From Terriglobia bacterium (lineage in GTDB: Bacteria > Acidobacteriota > Terriglobia > UBA7540): 43,370 bases of DNA. Below are positions 10,390 to 18,137 of the stretch, in pieces. Below the pieces are notes generated by a model. That model was not told the DNA's origin. It saw nothing but the letters and a program-made list of their open reading frames with translations, and made no database searches. The translations under genes were made by a program, and so were the position numbers. The DNA lies in assembly GCA_020072925.1 (NCBI GenBank), contig JAIQGA010000138.1:1-43370 (forward strand), read 5' to 3'. The stretch's first letter is position 1; every line of letters begins with the position of its first letter.

Positions 10390-11145
10390 ATGCGCTCCAA
10401 GCCTTCCATGACTCTCGACCGCGTCCTCTCGCGCTTCGGCGTGGCGTCGCGGACAGCGGCGCGCGAGGCCATTGTCGCCGGCCGGATGAAAGTGAACGGC
10501 CGCGTCGTCCGCGACCCGGACTTGTGGGTGCAGCCGGAACGCGATGCCTTCCACTTCGATGGCCGTAGCCTCAAACCGGCGCGCAAGCGGTATTTGCTTT
10601 TTTATAAGCCCAAGGGGGTTATTACCAGCCACGGCGATCCCGACGGACGCAAGACGGTTTACGATTGCCTGGGCGAAGAGCGCGCCTGGGTCTCGCCCGT
10701 GGGTCGCCTGGACAAGGGCACTTCGGGGCTGCTCCTGCTCACCAACGACACGGAATTCGCGGACCTCATCGCCAGTCCAGAGTCGCGCATCCCAAAGACT
10801 TATCTCGTAAAGACCAGCGGGCTCCTGGGCGATGACGTGATCGCGAAGCTCAGTGCGGGCGTGGAAATGAAGCGCGGCGACTGGGTGCGGCCGCGGAGCG
10901 TCCGGCGCTTCGAGGATCGCGGGAAATATACCTGGCTCGAAGTCGTCCTGACGGAAGGGAAGAATCGCGAAGTGCGCCGTATGCTCGAAGCGGTGGGCTA
11001 CAAGGTGCTCAAGCTGGTGCGCATTCGCATTGGGCCGCTGACGCTCGAAGGGCTGGAAGTCGGCAAGTGGCGCGAGCTCTCGCCCGCGGAAATCCACGCC
11101 CTCAGGAAATCCGGCGCCTCCGGACCTCCATCCCCGGTCTCATGA
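10390..11145 (+). CDS. RsuA/RluB-family rRNA pseudouridine synthase
   Basis: A 251-aa enzyme that would convert a uridine in ribosomal RNA to pseudouridine. An N-terminal S4 RNA-binding domain (TLDRVLSRFGVASR to about residue 65) precedes the catalytic domain. The active-site motif GRLDKGTSGLLLLTND contains the essential Asp, and the LTEGKNREVRRMLEAVGY block is typical of the RsuA/RluB/RluE group. I cannot tell the exact rRNA target from sequence alone. The ATG at 10390 is used; a second ATG at 10408 (MTLDRVL) is equally credible. It converges on the hicB-hicA pair. Confidence 0.92.
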   Translation: MRSKPSMTLDRVLSRFGVASRTAAREAIVAGRMKVNGRVVRDPDLWVQPERDAFHFDGRSLKPARKRYLLFYKPKGVITSHGDPDGRKTVYDCLGEERAWVSPVGRLDKGTSGLLLLTNDTEFADLIASPESRIPKTYLVKTSGLLGDDVIAKLSAGVEMKRGDWVRPRSVRRFEDRGKYTWLEVVLTEGKNREVRRMLEAVGYKVLKLVRIRIGPLTLEGLEVGKWRELSPAEIHALRKSGASGPPSPVS

Positions 11146-11174
11146 GCCGCTGCAATTTCGCGTTGTAGTGCCGC

Positions 11175-11402
11175 TCAACGGAGTCGAAGGAAATCTTCCA
11201 AGCTGAACCCTGCGTCTCTCAGGATGCGCGTCGCGAGGCCGCGGCCGACGTCACAGCCTGTGTGCACAGGTACGGTCACGGACACATTACGCGCGGGATG
11301 CCATAAGGTGAGATGACTGCCCGCTTGGCGGTCTTACACGAAGCCGTGAGCCTTAAGAAACCGCACCAGTTCACGGGCCGTCAATTGAGGCATACGGCTC
11401 AT
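11175..11402 (-). pseudogene. hicA: hicA-type mRNA interferase, nonsense mutation
   Basis: The frame starting at 11402 gives MSRMPQLTARELVRFL, KAHGFV, then TAA (11334-11336), then DRQAGSHLTLWHPARNVSVT and ends DAGFSLEDFLRLR. The second part is a clean YcfA/HicA toxin: the GSHLTLWHP motif holds the catalytic His. The stop replaces the codon between HGFV and DRQ, which in relatives is usually Glu (GAA to TAA is one change). Everything else is in frame over 75 codons, so the loss looks recent. Its ATG overlaps the hicB stop by ATGA, the normal coupling of an antitoxin-first pair. Confidence 0.85.
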
Positions 11403-11638
11403 TCAGGAACTGCCACCCTTAACTCCTCGACGTGCGCGACACGGTCATTCTGCGGAACAGGCTGGGCGTGAGCCAGCATGGAGGCCAGATGTTGTTCGAC
11501 GGCTTCGCGAATATTGCGCTTCGCTTCTTCGATGGTCTTGCCATTGCTGAAGCAGCCCGGAACGTTCGGCGTATAGGCGTAGTACCCCTCGTCTTGTGGT
11601 TCTTTCTCGATGACGATTTGAAGGGAATAGAACTTCAT
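11399..11638 (-). CDS. hicB: HicB-like antitoxin
   Basis: A 79-aa partial-RNase-H-fold protein of the HicB family: FYSLQIVIEKEPQDEGYYAY, then TPNVPGCFSNGKTIEEAKRN and a helix ending EAVEQHL. There is no C-terminal DNA-binding domain, so this is the short form. Two adjacent ATGs exist (11641 and 11638); GGGGGAGG three or six bases upstream favours the second. It would neutralise HicA, but the adjacent hicA is broken, leaving it orphaned. The 200 bases upstream, toward ftsY, show no other gene. Confidence 0.88.
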   Translation of the reverse strand: MKFYSLQIVIEKEPQDEGYYAYTPNVPGCFSNGKTIEEAKRNIREAVEQHLASMLAHAQPVPQNDRVAHVEELRVAVPE

Positions 11639-11843
11639 CATCTGCCTCCCCCGCGAATCCCCCGATCTTTAGAGTCAAGGCACCTATCGGGCCCCAAGTT
11701 CAGGGTTTCGGAGTTCCAAGCACCCGTGAGTGTACACCGAAAAGCGGGCTGTCAGCCAACAGAGCACTGATACGGGCCTACAGATGCCATATAGAATCCT
11801 GAGAAGGAGAACGTCTATCGAAATGTTCCGACCGGATCGACAA

Positions 11844-12821
11844 TCAGCTTTCAAACAACGATTCAACAAACTCTTGGGGATTAAACGGCAACAGGTCATC
11901 AAGCTTCTCGCCGATGCCGACGAACTGGATGGGCAGGCCGAGTTCGCGCGCGATGGCGACGACGACGCCACCCTTGGCGGTGCCATCGAGTTTGGTGAGG
12001 ACGATGCCAGTGGCGCCGGCGTGTTCGACGAACTCGCGCGCCTGCGCCAGGCCGTTCTGGCCGGTGGTGGCGTCGAGAACCAGGAGGACTTCGTGGGGGG
12101 CGCCGGGAATTTCGCGGGCGGCGATGCGGCACATCTTCTCGAGTTCCGCCATTAGATTGTACTTGGTGTGCAGCCGCCCGGCGGTATCGACAATCACCAC
12201 GTCGTGATGGCGGGTCTTGGCGGCGCGCAGCGCGTCGAACAGCACCGCAGCGGGATCGGCGCCGGACTTCTGCTTGATGATCTCGATGGCGAGCCGCTGC
12301 GCCCAAATTTCGATTTGCTCGTTGGCGGCGGCGCGAAAGGTATCGGCAGCGCAGAGCAGCGGCTTGCGGCCTTGCTGGAGGTAGTGGTTCGCGAGTTTGG
12401 CGATGCTGGTGGTTTTGCCCACGCCGTTTACGCCCACCACAAAGACGACTGCGGGCTGGCCGGGCGGTGGCGGTTTGGGCGCGGGCGCGTTGGCGCGTCC
12501 GGCGGCGGGATTCTCGAGGATGCGCTGAATCTCCTGCTCGATGGCGGTGCGCACCTGGCGCGGCTCGGTGAGCTTCTGCCGGCTGACCTGGTCGCGTAGA
12601 GCGGCGAGAATTTCGCTGGTGGTCTTGACGCCCAGGTCGGCGGTGATCAGCGTCGCTTCCAGGTCGTCGAGGACCGATTGATCGACGGTCTGTTTCCCTT
12701 CGACGATTTCCTCGATGCGCTCGACGAGTTGCGCTTTGGTAGAGGCCACCGCCTGCTTGAGGCGATCGAAGAGGCCGGGCTTCTTTTCCTTCTGGCCGGA
12801 ACCGAACAGGCTGATGGGCAT
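11844..12821 (-). CDS. ftsY: Signal recognition particle receptor FtsY
   Basis: A 325-aa SRP GTPase that docks ribosome-nascent chain complexes at the membrane. The short basic start ([18 protein letters not shown]) is the amphipathic membrane-targeting region, without the long acidic A domain of E. coli. The N domain spans about 20-105, followed by a Pro/Ala linker. The G domain shows [15 protein letters not shown] (G1), [23 protein letters not shown] (G3), [10 protein letters not shown] (G4) and [14 protein letters not shown]. The start ATG is at 12821. It is on the minus strand, upstream of the hicBA pair and downstream of a cluster of palindromes. Confidence 0.96.
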   Translation of the reverse strand: MPISLFGSGQKEKKPGLFDRLKQAVASTKAQLVERIEEIVEGKQTVDQSVLDDLEATLITADLGVKTTSEILAALRDQVSRQKLTEPRQVRTAIEQEIQRILENPAAGRANAPAPKPPPPGQPAVVFVVGVNGVGKTTSIAKLANHYLQQGRKPLLCAADTFRAAANEQIEIWAQRLAIEIIKQKSGADPAAVLFDALRAAKTRHHDVVIVDTAGRLHTKYNLMAELEKMCRIAAREIPGAPHEVLLVLDATTGQNGLAQAREFVEHAGATGIVLTKLDGTAKGGVVVAIARELGLPIQFVGIGEKLDDLLPFNPQEFVESLFES

Positions 12822-12868
12822 GACTTAATCATTCTAGCGTGAAGTGCGCGCGCGTGGGCACGAAATCC

Positions 12869-13002
12869 GTAAGGGCACGCCATGGCGTGCCCCTACGGTT
12901 CATAGCGGCGATGTCCTCATCGCCGCCCGCCGGTGCGGACACCGGCGCTACAGCCGCAGACGCTCCATCGCCGTTCATAGACCGGCGCTGCAGCCGGCAA
13001 TC
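12869..13002. repeat. Cluster of palindromic intergenic elements
   Basis: Four hairpins in a row between ftsY and the HD-GYP gene: 12869-12896 (second copy of the 28-bp palindrome, one mismatch); 12905-12926 (GCGGCGATG, loop TCCT); 12928-12947 (CGCCGGTG, loop CGGA); and a looser CCGGC / GCCGG stem near 12983-13000. No coding signal. Confidence 0.85.
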
Positions 13003-13019
13003 AGCGATCGTCAATCAGT

Positions 13020-14801
13020 TTAGCTGGCGGCCTGAGGGATGGCTTCGACGGTGGCGCGGCGCGATTCGTACTTGGCGAGCGCACCCTTGGTGTAAGCGGA
13101 GTGCAGCGCGTCCACGACGATGGGGTCGTATTTGGAGCCTGCGAGTTTGCGTAGAATTTCCAAGCCACGCGTAAACGGCGAACCCGGTTGGTAGGGGCGG
13201 TCCGTGGTTACGGCGTCGAAGGTGTCGGCGGCGGCGATGATGCGCACCATCAGTGGCAACTCGTCTCCGGAGATGCCGTCGGGATAGCCCTTGCCATTCA
13301 AGGCCTCATGGTGCCAGCGGATTCCGGGAAGCATTTCGTTGAGCTGCTTCACCTGGCGCACGATTTCATATCCCATGACCGTGTGCCGCTTCATGACCTC
13401 GAATTCTTCGTTGGTCAACACTCCGGGTTTTTTCAGCACGCGGTCTTCGATGCCGATTTTGCCCACGTCGTGGAGGGTGGCGGCGATGCGGATCTTGTCG
13501 ACTTCCTCCTCCGGCAGTCCCAATTCCCTGGCCAGGATCGTGGAGTACGCGGAGACGCGCCCCGAATGGCCCTTGGTGTAGGGGTCCTTGGCGTCGACCG
13601 CCGCCGCGATCATCTCGATGGAATCGAAGAACAGTTGGCGGTTTTGCTCCTTCTCCGACTGCAAATCGCCGATGAAGTGCTGGATATCCTCGGCCATCTG
13701 GTTGAAGGTCTCAGCGAGCTCGCCGATTTCCGTCCGGCTGTGAATATCGGCGCGTTGGCTGAAGTCGCGTTGAGCGATGGAGCGCGCGGCTTGCGTCAGC
13801 AGGTCAATGGGGCGGGTAATGGTTTTGGCGGCGAGGAATCCCACAACCACACTGATCAGCACCATCAACACGCCCCACCACATCGTCTGCCGCTGCATCT
13901 CGGTGACGGTGTAGTACGCCTCGCTGACTTTCTTTTGCACGATGACGCCCCAGCCGAGTTTCTGCGTGGGGGCGTACGTACCGAGCATGGGGACCATCTG
14001 GCTGCCTTGGCGGAGGTCGAAGACCGAGGTCTCCGCCACGCGTGCCCGGCCGCGCCAAGCGAGAAATTTCTGCACAATCGGCACGTCGACCATATCCAGT
14101 CCGGCAACGTTCTTGTCGGGATCGGATGAGGATACCAGGCGGCCTTGGTTATCCACGACATAGGCCTCCAGACCCGACTGCTCGCTGGTTTCTTCTAGCT
14201 CGCGAGTGATGGGAGCGAGGGTCACCACGGCACCCACCATGCCGCGGAACTGATTGCGCACGGTGATCGGCTGGGCCATGATCATCACCGATTCGTTGGC
14301 CCCGGAGCGTAGCACAGTGATGGGATTGCTCTGGTAACCCTGACCCTGGTGCGCCGCCAGAAAGGCAGCCTCGAGGGCTTTGCGGACGAAGGCGTCACCG
14401 GTAGCGTTGAAATTTCCTGCCCAGGTCCCGCGCATTTCATCGTTCAATACGGTGGCGTAGAGGACAGTAGGGCGGTCGGTCGGGTTGACGAAACTAGCCA
14501 GCTCGGTTTGCAGTTCCGAACTCGTAGAGTAATTGGCCTTCGCGATTTGGGCGGCGACCGGAGTGACCGTATCGAAGAACTCCTTGAGTTGCTGGTTCAG
14601 GTTATCCATGTAGAGCGAGATGACCTGGGCCAGCCGGCGTGAGGTGGTCGTCTGCAATACCCCCTCCTGCGTTTCCAGCTTCTCCCGGTTCATAGACAGC
14701 ATCTTCCTTCCATAGAACCAGAGCGGCGCGACACTCGCGCCGATGAGAATCAGCAGGATGACGTAAAGGAGCCGCAGTCGCGTCGGCTTGTGTGCTTTCA
14801 T
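13020..14801 (-). CDS. dCache-HAMP-HD-GYP cyclic-di-GMP phosphodiesterase
   Basis: A 593-aa membrane sensor. TM1 is near 10-32 (LLYVILLILIGASVAPLWF). A periplasmic dCache-like sensor follows to about 305 and TM2 to about 325 (WWGVLMVLISVVVGFLAA). Next come a HAMP linker (ITRPIDLLTQAARSIAQRDF), a short coil and the HD-GYP domain. The catalytic HD is in TLHDVGKIGI, and HHEALNGKGYPDGISGDELP carries the GYP signature, so hydrolysis of c-di-GMP is expected. The ATG at 14801 has AAAAGGG seven bases upstream; a GTG at 14819 extends the frame but overlaps the -10. It is divergent from the bacilliredoxin gene. No diguanylate cyclase is nearby. Confidence 0.93.
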   Translation of the reverse strand: MKAHKPTRLRLLYVILLILIGASVAPLWFYGRKMLSMNREKLETQEGVLQTTTSRRLAQVISLYMDNLNQQLKEFFDTVTPVAAQIAKANYSTSSELQTELASFVNPTDRPTVLYATVLNDEMRGTWAGNFNATGDAFVRKALEAAFLAAHQGQGYQSNPITVLRSGANESVMIMAQPITVRNQFRGMVGAVVTLAPITRELEETSEQSGLEAYVVDNQGRLVSSSDPDKNVAGLDMVDVPIVQKFLAWRGRARVAETSVFDLRQGSQMVPMLGTYAPTQKLGWGVIVQKKVSEAYYTVTEMQRQTMWWGVLMVLISVVVGFLAAKTITRPIDLLTQAARSIAQRDFSQRADIHSRTEIGELAETFNQMAEDIQHFIGDLQSEKEQNRQLFFDSIEMIAAAVDAKDPYTKGHSGRVSAYSTILARELGLPEEEVDKIRIAATLHDVGKIGIEDRVLKKPGVLTNEEFEVMKRHTVMGYEIVRQVKQLNEMLPGIRWHHEALNGKGYPDGISGDELPLMVRIIAAADTFDAVTTDRPYQPGSPFTRGLEILRKLAGSKYDPIVVDALHSAYTKGALAKYESRRATVEAIPQAAS

Positions 14802-14819
14802 CAGAGGCCCTTTTAACAC

Positions 14820-14848
14820 ATTTTACCGGAGGGAGGCTAGCAATTCAA
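14820..14848 (-). promoter_or_regulatory. Sigma-70-type promoter of the HD-GYP gene
   Basis: On the minus strand TTGAAT (complement of 14843-14848), a 17-nt spacer and TAAAAT (complement of 14820-14825), about 18 bases before the ATG. On the plus strand, TTGCAG (14871-14876) - 17 nt - GATATT (14894-14899) is a weaker candidate for the bacilliredoxin gene. Confidence 0.5.
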
Positions 14849-14994
14849 TAAGGTGCTATACTCTTCTGCGTTGCAGGGCTTGAGCCGAAAACTGATATTC
14901 GGTTGACGCAAGGCCGCAGGGCGGTCTGCCAACGCGCCATTTCTAAGCCCGGAGGTCACGGCTCGAACCTAATTTTGCAGCGTGGAGAGTGCCG

Positions 14995-15438
14995 ATGTAT
15001 CCCGAAGAGATGGTTCACCCGATGCGCGAGGAGATGACTCGCATGGGCTTTCGCGAGGCGTGCACGCCCGAGGAAGTAGACGAAATTCTGGGTCAGTCGA
15101 AGGGCACCGTTCTCATGTTCGTGAACTCGATCTGCGGTTGCGCCGCGGGGCGTGCGCGGCCAGCGGCAGAACTGGCCCTCGCTCATCCGGTGCGCCCGGA
15201 CGTGCTGGCGACGGTCTTTGCGGGACAGGACGGCGCCGCCACCGCGCAGGCGCGTCGCTACTTCACGGGTTACCTGCCTTCATCCCCTCAGATTGCGCTG
15301 CTGCGAGACGGCAAGCTGGTCTTTATGCTCGAGCGGCACAACATCGAGGGCCGCATGCCGGAAGAAATCGCCGAAGATTTGATGAACGCCTTCGACCGCT
15401 TCTGCACGCCGGCGGAGAGCCCCGCCAGCAATCGCTGA
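14995..15438 (+). CDS. Bacilliredoxin (BrxA/BrxB, YphP/YqiW family)
   Basis: A 147-aa thioredoxin-fold protein. In Firmicutes, relatives remove bacillithiol from oxidised proteins using a CGC motif. The motif is visible as SICGCAAGRARP near residues 46-57, and the start YPEEMVHPMREEMTRMGF is characteristic. The ATG at 14995 is chosen because GGAGAG lies seven bases upstream; a GTG at 14989 is too close. Whether this organism makes bacillithiol cannot be seen here; no bsh genes are in the window. Related proteins are also common in Acidobacteriota and Deinococcus. Confidence 0.9.
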   Translation: MYPEEMVHPMREEMTRMGFREACTPEEVDEILGQSKGTVLMFVNSICGCAAGRARPAAELALAHPVRPDVLATVFAGQDGAATAQARRYFTGYLPSSPQIALLRDGKLVFMLERHNIEGRMPEEIAEDLMNAFDRFCTPAESPASNR

Positions 15439-15459
15439 AACGCGCAGGGGATTGCTTCC

Positions 15460-16458
15460 TCATTCTTCCTTTAGCGTACGCTCCATGAGTTCACGTATGG
15501 CGTCGCTGGGGGAGACGTGTCCTTCCAGAATGCGATGGACCTGCTGGGTGATGGGCATCTCGACGCCGTGCCGGGCGGCGAGAGCCACAGTAGCCGTCGT
15601 CGTCTTCACGCCTTCGGCCACCATGCGCATCGAGCCGATAATCTCGGGAAGCTTGCGGCCTTTGCCCAGTTCGACGCCCACCGAGCGGTTGCGGCTGAGG
15701 TCGCCGGTGCAGGTGAGCACCAAGTCGCCCATGCCCGCCAGGCCTGCGAGCGTCTCGCGTCGCGCGCCCAGCGCGCACGCCAGGCGGCAAATCTCCGCCA
15801 GCCCGCGCGTAATGAGGGCTGCGGTGGGATTGTGTCCGAGTCCTAACCCCTCGATGACCCCGGCGGCGATGGCGATGACGTTCTTGACCGCGCCGCCGAT
15901 TTCGACGCCTACCATGTCGCTGGAAGTGTAGAGCCGCAAAACGCGCGAGGAGAATTCCCGCTGCACCAACCGCGCCGCGTCCGCGTCGTCCGAGGCCACG
16001 ACCACCGCCGTGGGATCGCCTCGAACCACTTCCTGCGCGAAGCTTGGCCCGGAAATGGCGCAGAGACGGGGCGGAAATTTTTCTCCCACGACGCTCAGGA
16101 TGATTTCACTCATGCGCATCAGGCGGTCGGTATCCAGCCCTTTTGTGGCGCTCACGAAAATCATCTCGGGACGGAGATGATTGAGCATCTTTTCGTAGAG
16201 GCTCCGGCAGACGTGCGAGGGCATGACCGTGAGGACGATCTCCGCGCTCGCCAGCGCCTCGGCCAAATCGCCGGTGGCGACGATGCTTTCCGGCAGCGAG
16301 ATGCTCGGCATAAACAAGGCATTTTCGCGGTGGGTGCGAATGCTCTCGACCACCTCCGGTTCGTACGCCCACAGGGATACGCGATGGCCCAGGTTGGCGA
16401 GCGTCGCCGAGAGGGCCGTGCCCCAGTTGCCAGCGCCAATGACGGCGATGTTCTTCAT
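15460..16458 (-). CDS. gpsA: NAD(P)-dependent glycerol-3-phosphate dehydrogenase
   Basis: A 332-aa cytoplasmic enzyme reducing dihydroxyacetone phosphate to sn-glycerol-3-phosphate for phospholipid synthesis. The Rossmann motif IAVIGAGNWGTALSATLA is at the N terminus. Active-site blocks include SATKGLD, ISGPSFAQEV, the Lys in IGGAVKNVIAIAAG, and LAGMGDLVLTCTGDLSRNR. Length and ends are normal. The ATG is at 16458. plsY, which uses its product, lies just upstream on the same strand, with a heptamer array pair between them. Confidence 0.96.
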   Translation of the reverse strand: MKNIAVIGAGNWGTALSATLANLGHRVSLWAYEPEVVESIRTHRENALFMPSISLPESIVATGDLAEALASAEIVLTVMPSHVCRSLYEKMLNHLRPEMIFVSATKGLDTDRLMRMSEIILSVVGEKFPPRLCAISGPSFAQEVVRGDPTAVVVASDDADAARLVQREFSSRVLRLYTSSDMVGVEIGGAVKNVIAIAAGVIEGLGLGHNPTAALITRGLAEICRLACALGARRETLAGLAGMGDLVLTCTGDLSRNRSVGVELGKGRKLPEIIGSMRMVAEGVKTTTATVALAARHGVEMPITQQVHRILEGHVSPSDAIRELMERTLKEE

Positions 16459-16464
16459 AGGAAA

Positions 16465-16560
16465 AGTCGTCAGTTGTCAGTGGTCAGTCGTCAGTAGCAA
16501 CCTAATGCACCGGCGGGCCGCACCGGACAACTGACTACTGACTTCTGGCTTCTGACTTCT
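16465..16560. repeat. Inverted pair with heptamer word CAGTNGT
   Basis: Left arm 16465-16497 (CAGTTGT, CAGTGGT, CAGTCGT, CAGTAG) and right arm 16528-16560 (CTGACTA, CTGACTT, CTGGCTT, CTGACTT) are imperfect reverse complements. The right arm encodes the last residues of plsY (SEARSQ) and its stop. Confidence 0.85.
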
Positions 16561-17149
16561 TCTTCCCCACCCGATTCTCCGTCCCGCTCAGCAGCCTCCG
16601 GATATTCGCGTGATGCCGTGCGATGATAACCGCAGCGGCGCCCGCCGCGCCCAAAATGATCGGCAGGGGCGCATGCTTCATGAAGTGCACCAGCACCGGG
16701 AAGGCTGCCGTGGCAAGAATTGACCCGAGGGAAATATATCGCCAGATGGCCACGATGATGGCGAAAATCACCAGCACCAGTCCAACCTGGATAGGCGCGA
16801 GGGCGATGAACACGCCCACGCCGGTCGCCACGCCCTTGCCGCCGCGGAATTTGAGCCACACGGGAAAGCAGTGACCGCAAACCGCCGCCACGGCCGCGGC
16901 TGCCTCCCAGACCGGGTTGTGGCCTGTCCACATTCCCGCCAGCAACACCGCCGCGATGCCTTTCCCCACGTCGAAGATGAAGGTGGCCACGAAGCCGAGG
17001 ATACCGAGGTTCCGCATCACGTTGGTGGCGCCAATCGAGCCGCTGCCCGTGGCGCGCACGTCGATCCCTTTCTGCCAGCGCACGATCAGGTAGCCAAAAG
17101 GAATCGAGCCGAGTCCGTAGGCAAAGATTGTGGTCAACCAGCCGGGCAT
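16535..17149 (-). CDS. plsY: Acyl-phosphate:glycerol-3-phosphate acyltransferase PlsY
   Basis: A 204-aa inner-membrane enzyme that puts the first acyl chain on glycerol-3-phosphate. The motifs SIPFGYLIVRWQKGIDVRA, GSGSIGATNVMR, and GHCFPVWLKFRGGKGVATG are the three conserved PlsY loops; five or so TM helices separate them. The ATG is at 17149. The C-terminal tail after NIRRLLSG is basic and short. Its final residues are encoded by a heptamer array arm, so the native end was probably a little different. It follows thpR and precedes gpsA on the same strand. Confidence 0.95.
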   Translation of the reverse strand: MPGWLTTIFAYGLGSIPFGYLIVRWQKGIDVRATGSGSIGATNVMRNLGILGFVATFIFDVGKGIAAVLLAGMWTGHNPVWEAAAAVAAVCGHCFPVWLKFRGGKGVATGVGVFIALAPIQVGLVLVIFAIIVAIWRYISLGSILATAAFPVLVHFMKHAPLPIILGAAGAAAVIIARHHANIRRLLSGTENRVGKKKSEARSQ

Positions 17150-17192
17150 GTCACCTTCGAGAGTGCGGGGTTCGGGCCGCGAAAATTGAAAC

Positions 17193-17358
17193 TATGAAGG
17201 ATGAAGGATAAAGGATGAAGTGTGAAGGGTAAAGTGTAAAGGGTAAAGCGTAAAGCGTGAAGGAAACAACCTTACATGCCACCCTAAACACAAGCTCAGC
17301 CTGTTCATTTACCCTTTACCTTTTACACTTTACACTTTGGCTTTTACTCTTCACCCTT
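17193..17358. repeat. Inverted pair with heptamer word RAAGNRT
   Basis: Left arm 17193-17263 is about ten consecutive heptamers (GAAGGAT, AAAGGAT, GAAGTGT, GAAGGGT, AAAGTGT, AAAGGGT, AAAGCGT and so on). Right arm 17306-17358 carries the complementary words (CCTTTAC, CTTTACA, CTTCACC). The loop is about 42 bases. It fills the plsY-thpR gap. Confidence 0.88.
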
Positions 17359-17370
17359 CCGCGTGGCTTC

Positions 17371-17916
17371 TCAACGCGGGAAGCGCATGACTTTGAGGTA
17401 TTGCGCCCCGTGCGGCGAGAGTCGACTTTCGAACAGAAAGAATTCCGAGACTTCGAAACGGCCCAGGTCGGGGGCCTCGCGGGGCAGCAAGCTCTGCAGG
17501 GCCGGCTGGGGACGGGGAACCTTGAAGCGTGCCAGCGTCAGGTGCGGCGTGAACGACCGCTGCTCGCGCGGGAAACCGATGCGCTCCATCGCGGCTTCGA
17601 CCCGGTCTGTAAGTTCCGCGAGCGCGGGCGGCGCTTCGAGTCCTGCCCAGAAGACCCGTGGTCGCCGCGCATCAGGGAAAAATCCGAACCCCTCTACTTG
17701 AACCGAAAACGCCGGAAAACCTCCCAGAGCCGCCAGCGCTTCGGAGACCTGCTTCACTTGCGCGTCAGAAATTTCGCCGAGGAATTTCAGCGTGAGATGA
17801 ATTCCCTCCGGCCGCGTCCAGCGAGCGTCGGGGCAGGCGGCGCGGAACGCCGCCTGATGTTGAGAGAGCGCGGCATGGATCGGTTCCGGCAGATCGATGG
17901 CAATGAACGCGCGCAT
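17371..17916 (-). CDS. thpR: RNA 2',3'-cyclic phosphodiesterase ThpR (LigT-like)
   Basis: A 181-aa member of the 2H phosphoesterase superfamily, which opens 2',3'-cyclic phosphate ends of RNA. Both HxTx motifs are visible: HLTLKFLG near residue 40 and HLTLARFK near 125. The start MRAFIAIDLPEP is standard, with ATG at 17916. Located between cinA and plsY on the minus strand; each gap is filled with heptamer repeats. thpR and cinA are often neighbours in bacterial genomes, which supports the assignment. Confidence 0.93.
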   Translation of the reverse strand: MRAFIAIDLPEPIHAALSQHQAAFRAACPDARWTRPEGIHLTLKFLGEISDAQVKQVSEALAALGGFPAFSVQVEGFGFFPDARRPRVFWAGLEAPPALAELTDRVEAAMERIGFPREQRSFTPHLTLARFKVPRPQPALQSLLPREAPDLGRFEVSEFFLFESRLSPHGAQYLKVMRFPR

Positions 17917-17926
17917 GGGAAAAGGC

Positions 17927-18137
17927 AGGGATTAGGGATCAGGGATTAGGGATTAGGGGCTGGGGACTGGGGGCTGGGGGCTGGGTGCTAGGAACTAAGG
18001 AGAGACCATGCCATGCTGATTTGGCAATTACTTGTCGAATTCCTGGAACCCGGGGCTCACCTCCAACCATCTCCTGGCCGCTACCTACCACCTGCCACCT
18101 AATCCCCAATCCCTAATCCCTAGTCTTTAGTCTTTGA
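17927..18137. repeat. Inverted pair with heptamer words GGGATTA and GGGGCTG
   Basis: Left arm 17927-17998: GGGATTA units, then GGGGCTG, GGGACTG, GGGGCTG, GGTGCTA, GGAACTA. Right arm 18080-18137: CTACCTA, CCACCTG, CCACCTA, ATCCCCA, ATCCCTA, ATCCCTA, GTCTTTA, GTCTTTG. The inner GGGATTA and ATCCCTA parts pair. The right arm contains the cinA stop codon. Confidence 0.88.

Noticed and set aside
11334-11336. Recoding (readthrough) at the hicA TAA
   Set aside because: TAA is the least readthrough-prone stop, there is no downstream structure of note, and the lost residue fits a simple GAA to TAA change.
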